DNA of 64,000 nucleotides from Microtetraspora fusca. GTDB lineage: Bacteria > Actinomycetota > Actinomycetes > Streptosporangiales > Streptosporangiaceae. Of this stretch, positions 42,601 to 51,139 are shown piece after piece. How positions within the stretch are numbered: the first letter of the stretch is position 1; each line of letters opens with the position of its first letter. Position numbers and translations under genes: made by a program. Under the pieces are notes generated by a model. It ran no database searches and was not told the DNA's origin. It saw only the letters and a list, made by a program, of their open reading frames with translations. The stretch lies in NCBI RefSeq assembly GCF_001570365.1, contig NZ_BBYK01000077.1, positions 1 through 64,000 on the forward strand. Reading direction: 5' to 3'.

Positions 42601-44504
42601 AGTGGGACGTGGAGCACCTGGACCGGCCCGGCGCCGAGGTCCTCACCGAGCGCCTGGTCCGTCTGCTGGAAGACGCCCTGGCCCACCCCGATCGGCCGCT
42701 GTCGGCGTTCGAGGTGGTCGGCGCCGAGGAGCGGGCGGAGCTGCTGGCCGCCGGAACCGGCGTACCGCTGCCCGGCGACGCGCCGCGCACCGTGGTGGAG
42801 GCCGTGCTGGAGCAGGCCGTACGGCGCCCGCACGCACCGGCGGTCGTCGACGCCGAGGGCGCCCTCACCTACGGCGAGCTGGCCGACGTGGCGCGACGGG
42901 TCGCGACGGCGCTCGGCCCGGCCGCCGCGGGTACCTGCGTCGGCGTCTGCCTGCCCCGCGACCGGTACCTCCCGGCGGCGCTCGTGGGCGTGCTGCTCGC
43001 CGGCGCCGCCTACGTCCCGCTCGACCCCGGCAACCCGTTCCAGCGGCTCGGGGACCAGGTCGAGGACGCCGGCATCAAGATGATCGTCGCGGCGGGCGAG
43101 GCGCTGGCGGTGGCCGAGCGGCTGGGCGTCGCCGTCGTCGACCTCGCCGGGCTGTCGTCGGCGCAAGCCGTACCGGTTGAGGTGGACCCCGCCGACCTCG
43201 CGGCGGTGGAACCCGACGGCGTGGCCTACGTCCTCTACACCTCCGGCTCCACCGGCAGGCCGAAGGGAGTCGAGGTCACGCACGCCAACCTCGCGGCGTT
43301 CGTCACCTCGATGACGATCGCCCCCGGGGTCCGGCCCGACGACGTCATGCTCGGCCTGACGCCGTTCTCGTTCGACGTGTTCGGCTTCGACCTGTGGGTG
43401 AGCCTGTGCCACGGCCTGCGGCTGGAGATGCTCGGCCGTGAGGACGCGCTCGACGGGCGGGCCGTCGCGCGGCGGATCGAGGAGGCCGGGGTCACCCTGA
43501 TGACGGCCACCCCGACGAGCCTGCGCATGCTGGTCGCCTCCGGCTGGCGTGGCGGGAACGTGCGCGTGGTCAGCATCGGCGAGGTGCTCGACGCGCCCCT
43601 CGCCGGCGACCTGCTGGAGCGGGTGGCCGAGCTGTGGAACGCCTACGGCCCCACCGAGACCACGATCTACTCCACGATGATCCGGGTGACGGCCCCGGTC
43701 GGCGACCCGGTGTCGATCGGCACGCCGCTGGCGGGGGAGCGCGCCTACGTGCTCGACCGGGCGGGCCGCATGCTGCCCGCCGGAGCCGTCGGCGACCTGT
43801 GGATCGGCGGCGTGGGCGTGGCGAGGGGGTACCGGGGGCGGCCCGAGCTGACCGCCGCCGCCTTCACCGAGGACCCGCTGGGCGGGCGCCGGTACCGTAC
43901 CGGTGACCTGGCCCGCTGGCGGCCGGACGGCACGCTCGACTTCCTCGGCCGCCGCGACCACCAGGTCAAGGTGCGCGGTCACCGGATCGAGCTGGGCGAG
44001 ATCGAGACCGCGCTCCGGGAGAACGTCGCCGACGCGGCCGTGATCGTGCACGGTGGCGACCACCTGGTCGGCTATCTCGCGGCGCCGGCGGGGACCGACA
44101 CGGGCGAGCTGGAGCGGCGCCTGAGCTCCCGGCTCCCGGACTACATGGTTCCCCGCCGCTGGGTGCTCCTGGACGCCCTGCCGCTCACGGCCTCCGGCAA
44201 GGTGGACCGGACCGCGCTGCCCGAGCCCGGCGACGACACCCCGCGGGTGCCGCCGAGCACCGAGGCCGAGTTGCTGGTCGCCGACGTGTGGGCCGCCGTG
44301 TCGAGCCGTTCCGACCTCGGCGCGCACGACGACTTCTTCGCCCTCGGCGGCCACTCCGCCACCGCCGCCCTCGTGGCGGCCCGGCTGAGCGACGCCCTCG
44401 GCCTGCGCGTGCCCGTGCGCCTGCTGTTCGAACGGCGGAGGCTCGCGGACTACGCCGCGCAGATAGAGGTCCTGCTCCTGGCCGACATGGAGGAGGCCCG
44501 GTGA
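39660..44504 (+). CDS. Non-ribosomal peptide synthetase, modules 1-2 (A-T-C-A-T)
   Basis: A 1614-aa synthetase. Adenylation domain 1 spans about 8-500 (YTSGSTGRPKG near 153, YGPTECT, PTGKADR). Carrier 1 has LGGHSLA with its Ser near 541. The condensation domain spans about 595-1010; its motif is DHTAFDG near 721, so the first His of HHxxxDG is Asp while the catalytic His remains. A2 spans about 1045-1510 (YTSGSTGRPKG near 1192, YGPTETT, RTGDLARW). Carrier 2 has LGGHSAT near 1562. With no starter condensation domain it loads the first residue directly. A1 is unusual at motif A4 (CFDPSVPQLYLPLLLGG). The start is GTG after GAGGAG. No MbtH gene is in the window. Confidence 0.95.
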   Translation: MVGKLELLEPVHKAFEQQVRRTPDRTAVIAGTARTVYTDLNARANRIAHELIAQGVGRGSTVGVCLDRDERLIAALLAVWKTGAAYVPLDATYPADRLEFIIEDAGVSHTVTSAALSERLPERGLVLVETVGHRPDHDPDLPSDPADLAYIMYTSGSTGRPKGVSIEHSNVMTLLRWDADYFTAEELAGFLASTSVCFDPSVPQLYLPLLLGGTVIIAENPLALHTLPAKDEVTMISAAASALTAMLREPLPPNVRTVLSSGEPVSRALADRVFVNPGVRRMVNLYGPTECTVHCCASEISRDETGEPPIGTPYAWSQLSVRGGDGEALGDGELGELWVAGPLVGRGYLNRPELTAERFVTDADGVRHYRTGDLVRRENSLYFYEGRIDDQVKVAGFRVELGEVQGRLARHPLVNHAVVLAPTDEEGTRRLVAYIEPSGPGLDDGRLRSWLREWLPDYMVPSRFVFLDAIPVGPTGKADRSRLPAVTFFTAPTSSADGGGPTAEYVAPRDETEERLAAITAEVLGVERVGVHDHFLDLGGHSLAAAKICARIEHTLGVHVALTTFLARPTVAELASYIAEAAPTATTPLTRHAGRGSYPLSTGHRAMQLMREVSQNMGATAIAFRLGLRGLTSAEPVRAALDAIVRRHEALRSVVVDGVTAVVRPPLPVPFEEHRPASDNEADELRRAAVDHDFDIAEESPLLRATLLWSGPDSAELVLLTDHTAFDGWSLGVVMEELLDGLANGGDIRLPEPRFQIGDVALREQATVLDTEALRAFWAEELAGAVPPFELLPRAHDRLSRLNGERLVRGIDPSTAARVAELAADCGATPFAIYLTVLGMLVAGLTDRRDVVLGAAVADRADPGLESVVGMLVDVIPVRLRLEDGLSLREAVRHAGAVTARAMDHHALSGPERAEASGVERPPGAVLTPVTLSIQPSEVPLSLEREGVAVDLIGELDAGSAQAPLIVYVNDTAAGLQLQVEWDVEHLDRPGAEVLTERLVRLLEDALAHPDRPLSAFEVVGAEERAELLAAGTGVPLPGDAPRTVVEAVLEQAVRRPHAPAVVDAEGALTYGELADVARRVATALGPAAAGTCVGVCLPRDRYLPAALVGVLLAGAAYVPLDPGNPFQRLGDQVEDAGIKMIVAAGEALAVAERLGVAVVDLAGLSSAQAVPVEVDPADLAAVEPDGVAYVLYTSGSTGRPKGVEVTHANLAAFVTSMTIAPGVRPDDVMLGLTPFSFDVFGFDLWVSLCHGLRLEMLGREDALDGRAVARRIEEAGVTLMTATPTSLRMLVASGWRGGNVRVVSIGEVLDAPLAGDLLERVAELWNAYGPTETTIYSTMIRVTAPVGDPVSIGTPLAGERAYVLDRAGRMLPAGAVGDLWIGGVGVARGYRGRPELTAAAFTEDPLGGRRYRTGDLARWRPDGTLDFLGRRDHQVKVRGHRIELGEIETALRENVADAAVIVHGGDHLVGYLAAPAGTDTGELERRLSSRLPDYMVPRRWVLLDALPLTASGKVDRTALPEPGDDTPRVPPSTEAELLVADVWAAVSSRSDLGAHDDFFALGGHSATAALVAARLSDALGLRVPVRLLFERRRLADYAAQIEVLLLADMEEAR

Positions 44505-44569
44505 CCGAGATCGCCGAGGCCCGCAAGAGACACGACACCGCGGTCACGCGACCGACGGAGGAGATCTGA
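44501..44569 (+). CDS. 22-codon ORF bridging the two NRPS genes
   Basis: GTG 44501 overlaps the stop of the first NRPS gene (GTGA). The ORF encodes MTEIAEARKRHDTAVTRPTEEI, and its TGA overlaps the ATG of the second (TGATG). A strong GGAGGAG for the second NRPS lies inside it. The double overlap suggests ribosomes can pass from one synthetase gene to the next, keeping their ratio. The sequence could also be a docking-peptide remnant; I see no family. Confidence 0.45.
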   Translation: MTEIAEARKRHDTAVTRPTEEI

Positions 44570-47500
44570 TGACCATCAGCGACGAGCGCCAGAGCGCTCT
44601 CGCCGCCAGGCTGTCGGCGGCACGCCGCGCCGCCGCCCAGGCCGCCCCGGCCATCCCCGTCAGAGGGGCGGCCGACGGCCCTGCCGCTCTGTCCCCCACC
44701 CAGGCCCGGCTGTGGTTCCTTTCCCAGCTCGACGACCTGGCCGCGTACAACGTGCCCGCCGCCGTGCGGCTGCGCGGCCCGCTCGACGCCGACGCGCTGC
44801 TGAGCGCCGTACGGGATCTCGCCGACCGGCACGAGGTGCTGCGCAGCCTGGTCACCGACGACGGCGCCACCCCGGTCGAGGCCGACCGGGTCCCGGTCAC
44901 GGTCGAGGACCTCGACGACCCCGACCGGCTGGAGACGCGGCTGCGGGAGGAGCTGGCGCGGCCGTTCGCGCTGGAGTCCGAACCGCCCACCCGCGCCCTG
45001 CTGCTCCGCCTTCCCGGCGGCGAGGAGCACGTGCTCGCGCTGACCGTGCACCACATCGCCTTCGACGCGTGGTCGCGGAACCTCGCGCTGGCCGAACTGG
45101 CCGCCCTCTATGCGGCACGGCTCGGCCTGGCCGAGCCGCCCGCGCCGCCCCGGGTGCAGTACGCCGACTACGCGGCGTGGCTCGCCGGGCAGCCGGAGGG
45201 CGACCTCGCCTGGTGGACCGAACGGCTGGCAGGACTCGAACCCGTCCTGGACCTGCCGGTGGACCGGACGCGGCCGTCGATCGCGGACTGGTCGGGCGCG
45301 TCCATCCCCGTACGGCTGACGGCCGAGCGGACCGCCAGGATCCGGGAGGTCGCCGCCGAGAACGGCTGCACGCCGTTCATGGTGCTGCTGGCCGCGTGGC
45401 AGGAACTGCTCGGCCGGATCTCCGGAACCGACGACGTGCCGGTCGGCGTGCCGGAGGCGGGGCGGCTCCATCCCGAGACCGCGCGCATGTTGGGCTGCTT
45501 CGTCAACACGCTCGTCCTGCGCGGCGACAGGTCCGGCGAGCCGACCGGTCGCGAGCTGCTGGCCCGGACCAAGGACGCGGCGCTGGACGCGCTCACCCAC
45601 CGGGACGTGCCCTTCGACCGGATCGTGGAGCACCTGCACCCCGAGCGCAACCTCGCCACCACGCCGATCTTCCAGGTGATGCTCAACGTCCTGGAGGACC
45701 GTCCCCAGGCGCTGGAGTTCCCCGGCCTGACCGCCGAGCCGGTGCAGGCCCAGCTCCACACCACCAAGTACGACCTCAACCTCGCCTTCGTCAACGGCGG
45801 CGAGGAGTACGACGGCGAGCTCACCTACCGCACGGACCTGTTCGACGAGTCGACCGCGCGGCGCATGGTCGGCTGGTATCTGAACCTGCTGGAGGGCATG
45901 CTCGCCGACCTGGACGCGCCTGTGGCGGCCGTGCCGCTGGAGCCGGTGGGCGGGCCCGTCGTCGCGGGCACCCGGATGCAGATGGACCTGACGCGGCCGC
46001 TGCACGAGGTCATCGGCGACTGGGTCCGGCGCACGCCGGAGGCGGTCGCGGCGGTGGACGCCACCGGATCGCTGACCTACGGAGAGGTGGACCGGCTGGC
46101 CAACCGCCTGGCCCACCACCTCGTGGCGGCCGGGGTACGGCCCGACGAGCCGGTCGGCGTGCTCGTCGACCGGCACCGTGGCCTGGTCCCCGCGCTCCTT
46201 GGCGTGCTGCGGGCCGGCGGCGCGTACATGCCGATGGAACCCGCCTACCCCGACGACCGTCTCGCGTACATGATGGAGACGGCCGGCGCGCGCGTGGTGC
46301 TGGCCGACGCCGAGCACGCCGCCCGGGTCCCCGGTGCGCTGGTCCTGCCCGATCTCCTGGCCGACGGGCCCGACGACCCCCTGGACGTCGACGTCACCCC
46401 CGGCCACCTCGTACACGTGATCTTCACGTCCGGCTCCACCGGGCGGCCCAAGGGGGCCGGGATCGAGCATCGGTCGGCGATGCACTACCTGCATGGCCTC
46501 GCGGAACTGGTGCCCGACACCTACGCGTCCTACGCCGTGGTCTCCACGATCGCCTCCGACCTGGTCATGACCTGCCTGTACGGCGCGCTCGTCCGGGGCG
46601 CCGCGGTCCACCTGGTGGACCAGGACGCGGCCACCGACCCGGAGGCGTACGCCGCCTACCTCGAGGCGCATCCGGTCGACGCCATCAAGATGGTGCCCAG
46701 CCACCTTGAGCTGCTCGCCGCCCACGGCGACCTGGCCCGGATGCTGCCGCGCCGGATGCTGATCCTCGCCGGTGAGGCGACGTCGTGGGAGCTGGCCGCG
46801 CGCATCCGCGCCGCCCGTCCGGATCTGGAGGTGCAGATCCACTGCGGGCCGACGGAGACGATGGTCTCGGTCCTCGGCGGCCGGCTGCCCGACACGCCGA
46901 CGGGGTCCGGGTCGGCCCCGCTGGGCCGCCCGTTTCCCGGTGTCGACTGCTACATCGTCGACCCGGCGGGACGTCCGCTGCCCGCCGGGGTGCCGGGTGA
47001 CCTGTGGGTCGCCGGCCCGAGCCTGGCCCGCGGCTATCTGAACCGGCCCGACCTGACCACCGATCGGTTCGTCCCCGATCCGGTGACGGGGACCAGCCGC
47101 TGCTACCGGACCGGCGACCGGGTCCGGCTCAACTCCGCCGGGCTGGTGGAGTTCCTCGGCCGGGTCGACGACCAGGTCAAGATCAGGGGCTTCCGGGTGG
47201 AGCTGGGCGAGGTGAAGGCCGCCCTGCAGGAGCAGCCCGGGGTCCGGGAGGCGGCGGTGCTGCCGGTCGGCGAGGGCCGCTCCCGGCGGCTGGCCGCCTG
47301 GGTCGCGCCGGCCTCCGTGGATGTCGCCGAGATCCGCGCGGGACTGCGTGATCGGTTGCCCGACTACATGGTCCCGAACGCGATCGTCGTCCTCGACGAG
47401 CTGCCGCTCACCCCGCTGGGCAAGGTCGACCGGGCCCGCCTGCCGGTCCCCGAGGCGACGCCCGCCGGAGAGCGGGTCGCGCCGAGCACGCCCACCGAGC

Positions 47501-49905
47501 AGCGGATCGCCGCGGTGTGGGCCGGCATCCTCGACCTGGACGCCGACGACTTCGGCGTCGACGACGACTTCTTCGCCCTGGGAGGCGACTCCTTCCGCGC
47601 GGTACGTGCCGTCCGCGAGATCGATCCGGCCCTGCGGGTGATCGACCTGTTCACCCGGCCCACGATCCGTGAGCTGGCCGCCCACGTCGACGGCGGCGAC
47701 GAGGCCGCGGCCGGGCTGCTGCACCGCCTGTCCGGTCCGCGCACGGCCACCCGCACCGTTGTCTGCCTGCCGTACGGCGGCGGATCGGCCGCCGCCTACC
47801 AGCCGCTCGCGGCCGAGCTGGGCCGTACCTCGCCCGGCACGGCGGTGCTCGCCGTCGAGCTGCCCGGCCACGACCCGGCCCGGCCCGACGAGGCCATGCT
47901 CTCGATGCCGGAGCTGACCGACCGGCTCGCGGCCGAGCTGGCCGACGTGTCCGGTCCGATCGCGCTGTACGGCCACTGCGTCGGCTCGGCCGCCGCGACC
48001 GAGCTGGCGCTGCGGCTGGAAGCGTCCGGAAAGCAGGTCGCCGGCGTCTTCGTCGGCGGCAGCTTCCCCGACGCGCGGCTGCCCGGACGGCTGTCGGCCT
48101 GGTGGAACAAGAAGTTCCCCGCGCACCGCTGGGCCAACGACCGCGTCCAGCGGGACTTCCTGCGGACCCTCGGCGCTCTCGACGAGGACTTCGGCGACAC
48201 CGAGATCATGCTGCGCGGCCTGCGGCACGACGTCGGTGAGGCCCAGGCGTGGTTCGGCAGCCGCCTCGACTCTTCCGCCGAGGAACGCAGGCTCACGGCG
48301 CCGCTGGTGTGCGTGATCGGTGAGCGCGACCGCGCGACCGAGCTCTACCAGGAGCGCTACCGCGAGTGGGGGGCGTTCGCCGAGCGGGTCGGGCTGGCCA
48401 CGATCCCGCGGGCCGGTCACTACTTCCTCAAGCACCAGGCCGAGACTCTGGCCCGGCTGATCGAGGAGCACCTGGACCGCTGGGCCGGCGGCGACCTGCC
48501 CGAGCCCGTCGGAGAGATCGAGGTCTCCGGTCAGAGCGCCCGGCGGGACCTGCGCCGCTTCTACACGGTCGCGGCCGGTCAGACCGTCTCGCTCCTCGGC
48601 GCGGCGCTGACCTCGTTCGCGCTGGGCGTGTGGGCGTACCAGGAGAACGGCCGCGTGCTCGACTACGCCGTCGTCACCATGCTCGCCCTGCTGCCGTCGA
48701 TGCTGGGAGCGCCGCTGGGCGGCGCGGTCGCCGACCGCGTGGACCGGCGGCTCGTCATGCTGGTGTGCGACGGCGTCTCCGCCGTGGCCACCGCGGCCCT
48801 GGTGATCCTGCTGTGGCTGGGACGGCTGGAAGTCTGGCAGGTGGGCATCATCGCCGGACTGCTGTCGCTGGTGTCGGCCTTCCACCGGCCCGCCTACCTC
48901 GCGGCGGTGGCGCAGTTGGTGCCCAAGCCGTACCTCATGCAGGCCAACGCGCTGGCGAACCTCGGCACCGGCCTGGGCATGCTCATCGGACCGCTGGCCG
49001 GCGCCGCGCTCATCACGTTGATCGGGCTGCACGGCGTGGTGGCCGTGAACATCGTCACCTTCCTCGCCGGGCTCGGCACGCTGCTGATGGTGCGCTTCCC
49101 CGACCGGCTGTTCCACCGCCTGGAGGAGTCCTTCGGTCAGGCCATCGTCGGCGGCTGGCGCTTCCTCATCCGGCGTCGCCCCCTGATGATCATGATCGGG
49201 TTCTTCGTCGTGATGAACTACCTGAACATGCTCGGGGTGGCCGTGACGGTGCCCGCGGTGCTGTCGTTCAGCGACGTCGCCGGCGTCGGTACGGTCACCG
49301 CGATGCAGGGCCTGGGCGCGGTGGTCGGCTCCCTCGTCATGGTGTTCTGGGGCGGCACCGAACGGCGCGCGATCGGCATGGTCGGCTTCGTGATCGGTTT
49401 CGGGACCGGAGTGCTGCTCGTCGGGTTGCGGCCCTCGCTCGTGCTGGCCGCCTTCGGCGGGCTGATGGCGTGGGTGTTCCTCAGCGTGCTGAACGCGCAC
49501 TGGCTCGCCCTCATCCAGCTCAAGGTCGGCCTGGAGCTGCAGGGCCGGGTGCTGGCCACCAACCAGATGCTCGCGGTTTCGATGACGCCGCTGGCGTTCC
49601 TCACCGCGCCGCTGCTGGCGGACGACGTCTTCGGCCCGCTGCTCGTCAAGGGTGGCCCCCTCGCGGACACCGTGATCGGCGACATCGTCGGGGTGGGGCC
49701 GGGGCGCGGCGTCGGACTGCTGCTGGCCCTCTGTGGCGGGTTGCTGATCCTCTGGGGCGCGCTGGGGCTCTGGTACCGGCCGCTGCGGCTCATGGAGGAC
49801 GCGCTGCCCGACGCGGTGGCGGGCGCCGAGATCGCCGATGATCTGGACGGCGTCCAGGTCGAGGCCGACGCCGCCCTGCTGGAGGGGGCCGGCCGAGCCC
49901 GGTGA
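44569..49905 (+). CDS. Non-ribosomal peptide synthetase module 3 with thioesterase and fused MFS exporter (C-A-T-TE-MFS)
   Basis: A 1778-aa protein. The condensation domain spans about 40-455, with HHIAFDAWS near 161 (Ala for the usual Gly). The adenylation domain spans about 475-960 (FTSGSTGRPKG near 619, CGPTETM, LGKVDRARL). The carrier has LGGDSFR near 1005. The thioesterase, about 1060-1310, has VVCLPYGGGSAAAYQPLA, a nucleophile elbow YGHCVGS with Cys at 1137 instead of Ser, an Asp in VIGERDRA and a His in RAGHYF. From about 1325 to 1745 a complete 12-helix MFS transporter follows in frame (GQTVSLLGAALTSFALGVWAY, GGAVADRVDRRLVM). The C-terminal 30 residues are acidic. Release and export of a tripeptide by one membrane-bound protein is the natural reading. 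Confidence 0.93.
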   Translation: MTISDERQSALAARLSAARRAAAQAAPAIPVRGAADGPAALSPTQARLWFLSQLDDLAAYNVPAAVRLRGPLDADALLSAVRDLADRHEVLRSLVTDDGATPVEADRVPVTVEDLDDPDRLETRLREELARPFALESEPPTRALLLRLPGGEEHVLALTVHHIAFDAWSRNLALAELAALYAARLGLAEPPAPPRVQYADYAAWLAGQPEGDLAWWTERLAGLEPVLDLPVDRTRPSIADWSGASIPVRLTAERTARIREVAAENGCTPFMVLLAAWQELLGRISGTDDVPVGVPEAGRLHPETARMLGCFVNTLVLRGDRSGEPTGRELLARTKDAALDALTHRDVPFDRIVEHLHPERNLATTPIFQVMLNVLEDRPQALEFPGLTAEPVQAQLHTTKYDLNLAFVNGGEEYDGELTYRTDLFDESTARRMVGWYLNLLEGMLADLDAPVAAVPLEPVGGPVVAGTRMQMDLTRPLHEVIGDWVRRTPEAVAAVDATGSLTYGEVDRLANRLAHHLVAAGVRPDEPVGVLVDRHRGLVPALLGVLRAGGAYMPMEPAYPDDRLAYMMETAGARVVLADAEHAARVPGALVLPDLLADGPDDPLDVDVTPGHLVHVIFTSGSTGRPKGAGIEHRSAMHYLHGLAELVPDTYASYAVVSTIASDLVMTCLYGALVRGAAVHLVDQDAATDPEAYAAYLEAHPVDAIKMVPSHLELLAAHGDLARMLPRRMLILAGEATSWELAARIRAARPDLEVQIHCGPTETMVSVLGGRLPDTPTGSGSAPLGRPFPGVDCYIVDPAGRPLPAGVPGDLWVAGPSLARGYLNRPDLTTDRFVPDPVTGTSRCYRTGDRVRLNSAGLVEFLGRVDDQVKIRGFRVELGEVKAALQEQPGVREAAVLPVGEGRSRRLAAWVAPASVDVAEIRAGLRDRLPDYMVPNAIVVLDELPLTPLGKVDRARLPVPEATPAGERVAPSTPTEQRIAAVWAGILDLDADDFGVDDDFFALGGDSFRAVRAVREIDPALRVIDLFTRPTIRELAAHVDGGDEAAAGLLHRLSGPRTATRTVVCLPYGGGSAAAYQPLAAELGRTSPGTAVLAVELPGHDPARPDEAMLSMPELTDRLAAELADVSGPIALYGHCVGSAAATELALRLEASGKQVAGVFVGGSFPDARLPGRLSAWWNKKFPAHRWANDRVQRDFLRTLGALDEDFGDTEIMLRGLRHDVGEAQAWFGSRLDSSAEERRLTAPLVCVIGERDRATELYQERYREWGAFAERVGLATIPRAGHYFLKHQAETLARLIEEHLDRWAGGDLPEPVGEIEVSGQSARRDLRRFYTVAAGQTVSLLGAALTSFALGVWAYQENGRVLDYAVVTMLALLPSMLGAPLGGAVADRVDRRLVMLVCDGVSAVATAALVILLWLGRLEVWQVGIIAGLLSLVSAFHRPAYLAAVAQLVPKPYLMQANALANLGTGLGMLIGPLAGAALITLIGLHGVVAVNIVTFLAGLGTLLMVRFPDRLFHRLEESFGQAIVGGWRFLIRRRPLMIMIGFFVVMNYLNMLGVAVTVPAVLSFSDVAGVGTVTAMQGLGAVVGSLVMVFWGGTERRAIGMVGFVIGFGTGVLLVGLRPSLVLAAFGGLMAWVFLSVLNAHWLALIQLKVGLELQGRVLATNQMLAVSMTPLAFLTAPLLADDVFGPLLVKGGPLADTVIGDIVGVGPGRGVGLLLALCGGLLILWGALGLWYRPLRLMEDALPDAVAGAEIADDLDGVQVEADAALLEGAGRAR

Positions 49906-49916
49906 ACCACGTGTGT

Positions 49917-49963
49917 CCACCCCGGCACCCGCGCTCCTTGGTCAGGGGCCGGGGCCGGGGTGG
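49917..49963 (+). terminator. Hairpin after the NRPS-MFS gene
   Basis: CCACCCCGGC and GCCGGGGTGG are perfect 10-bp arms around a 27-nt loop, beginning 12 bp after the stop. It is the likely end of the NRPS transcript. Confidence 0.5.
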
Positions 49964-50112
49964 CCCCTGCTCCGGCCCACGGCCTCAGCCCCGTCGATGA
50001 AGCCCTCGACCCAGACGACGGACTCCTCGTTCAGGCCGAAGGGCACGTCGCTGAGCGGGCCGAGTTTCTCGATCGCGAACGCGACGTTGGCCTCGATCTT
50101 CTCCATGCTCAT
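49942..50112 (-). pseudogene. N-terminal fragment of a conserved hypothetical protein
   Basis: On the minus strand, codons from 50112 read SMEKIEANVAFAIEKLGP, then LSDVPFGLNEESVVWVEGFIDGAE, a natural-looking helical sequence. It then runs into Gly/Pro repeats at the NRPS terminator and stops. The pattern FGL-x-x-ESV-x-WVEGFI recalls a family of small conserved proteins that normally continues for another 60 residues or more. I cannot name the family. Truncation by the arrival or rearrangement of the NRPS end is likely. Confidence 0.5.
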
Positions 50113-50275
50113 CTCGGCATGGTCGCACCCGATCGGGACGCGCCGTACCGCCCCCGGGGGAGAGGAGACAATCCCGCATGCACCGGGACCTCAAGCTCTG
50201 CTGCCCGGGACCGGGGGCGACGACTGTGAGAGCGACAACGACACAGTCGGGCTCTTAGTCCACAGGAGACAGACC

Positions 50276-50968
50276 ATGGACATTCGCACCGCTTCCCGCG
50301 TCGCGGGCGCAGTCTCACTGATCGTCGGATCATTGGCCCTCGCCATCCCGATCGAGATCACCGACGACGACGCCCCGATCGCGGCTCAGCTCCAGGACTA
50401 CGCGAACCACTCCGCTCTCGCGATGCTGTCGAACATCGTCCTCCTTCCCGTGATCTTGATGGTCCCCGCGGTGATCTATGCCGCCCGGCTGGCACGCCGT
50501 GGTGCGCCGAGCCTGGCCTTCGTCGGCGGTGGACTGTCGGCGCTCGGCTGGCTCGCCGGCTTCATGAGCATTGGCACGGGACAGATCGCGCTCTACCAGG
50601 GCTCCAAGCTCGCCGACCAGGCAGGCGCGGCGGCGTTGATCGACAAGATGAACGGCGATCCGGTTTACGGCACGCTCGTGGGCATCTTCGTCTTCGGACA
50701 CGCGATCGGCATGATCGTGCTTGGCATCGGGCTGTGGCGCTCACGAGCGGTCGCGCCCTGGGTCGCCGCGCTGTTCATCGCCTATCCGGTCGGGCACCTC
50801 GTCGGACACGCGATCAGCCCGGTCGTCGACGCGATCTCCAGCGTGCTCCTGCTGGTCAGCGCCGTGGCCGTCGCAGCCAAGATCCTGCGCATTCCGAACG
50901 AGCAGTGGGACCTGCCGGCGGGCGAAGGCGTCGCCGCAGCCGAGCCCGTCGCCGGTGTGGCGGCGTAG
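50276..50968 (+). CDS. Multi-pass membrane protein, possibly DUF4386-like
   Basis: A 230-aa protein with about six hydrophobic helices (AGAVSLIVGSLALAIPI, LAMLSNIVLLPVILMVPAVIY, GGGLSALGWLAGFMSIG, TLVGIFVFGHAIGMIVLGIGL, VAALFIAYPVGHLVGHA, VVDAISSVLLLVSAVAVAA). A short extracytoplasmic loop lies near residue 110. Conserved-looking His residues occur in helices four and five. ATG 50276 follows CAGGAGAC. The fold resembles DUF4386 proteins, but the match is loose. It lies 170 bp before a histidine kinase gene on the same strand and may be its partner or target. Confidence 0.7.
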   Translation: MDIRTASRVAGAVSLIVGSLALAIPIEITDDDAPIAAQLQDYANHSALAMLSNIVLLPVILMVPAVIYAARLARRGAPSLAFVGGGLSALGWLAGFMSIGTGQIALYQGSKLADQAGAAALIDKMNGDPVYGTLVGIFVFGHAIGMIVLGIGLWRSRAVAPWVAALFIAYPVGHLVGHAISPVVDAISSVLLLVSAVAVAAKILRIPNEQWDLPAGEGVAAAEPVAGVAA

Positions 50969-51139
50969 CCCTGCGGTGGCGTGATGATCTCCGGCGAAGC
51001 CACCTTCACCGAGGCGCACAACACACGCGATCAGGCCGGCATCGGCCTGATCGCAGGTCGTGTCACCGCCTCGCTCAGCGGTACACGAACGCCCCGGGAC
51101 ACTTTCCGGCGACCCGCCTTTGGCGCACAATCAACGCTG

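Noticed and set aside
39606-44354. A 1582-codon open frame on the minus strand opposite the first NRPS gene.
   Set aside because: It is an antisense shadow of high-GC coding DNA, rich in His, Arg, Gly and Asp with no domain, and the plus-strand NRPS motifs are unambiguous.
44185-49920. A 1911-codon minus-strand frame opposite the NRPS-MFS gene.
   Set aside because: Same reason: a codon-bias shadow without recognisable motifs.
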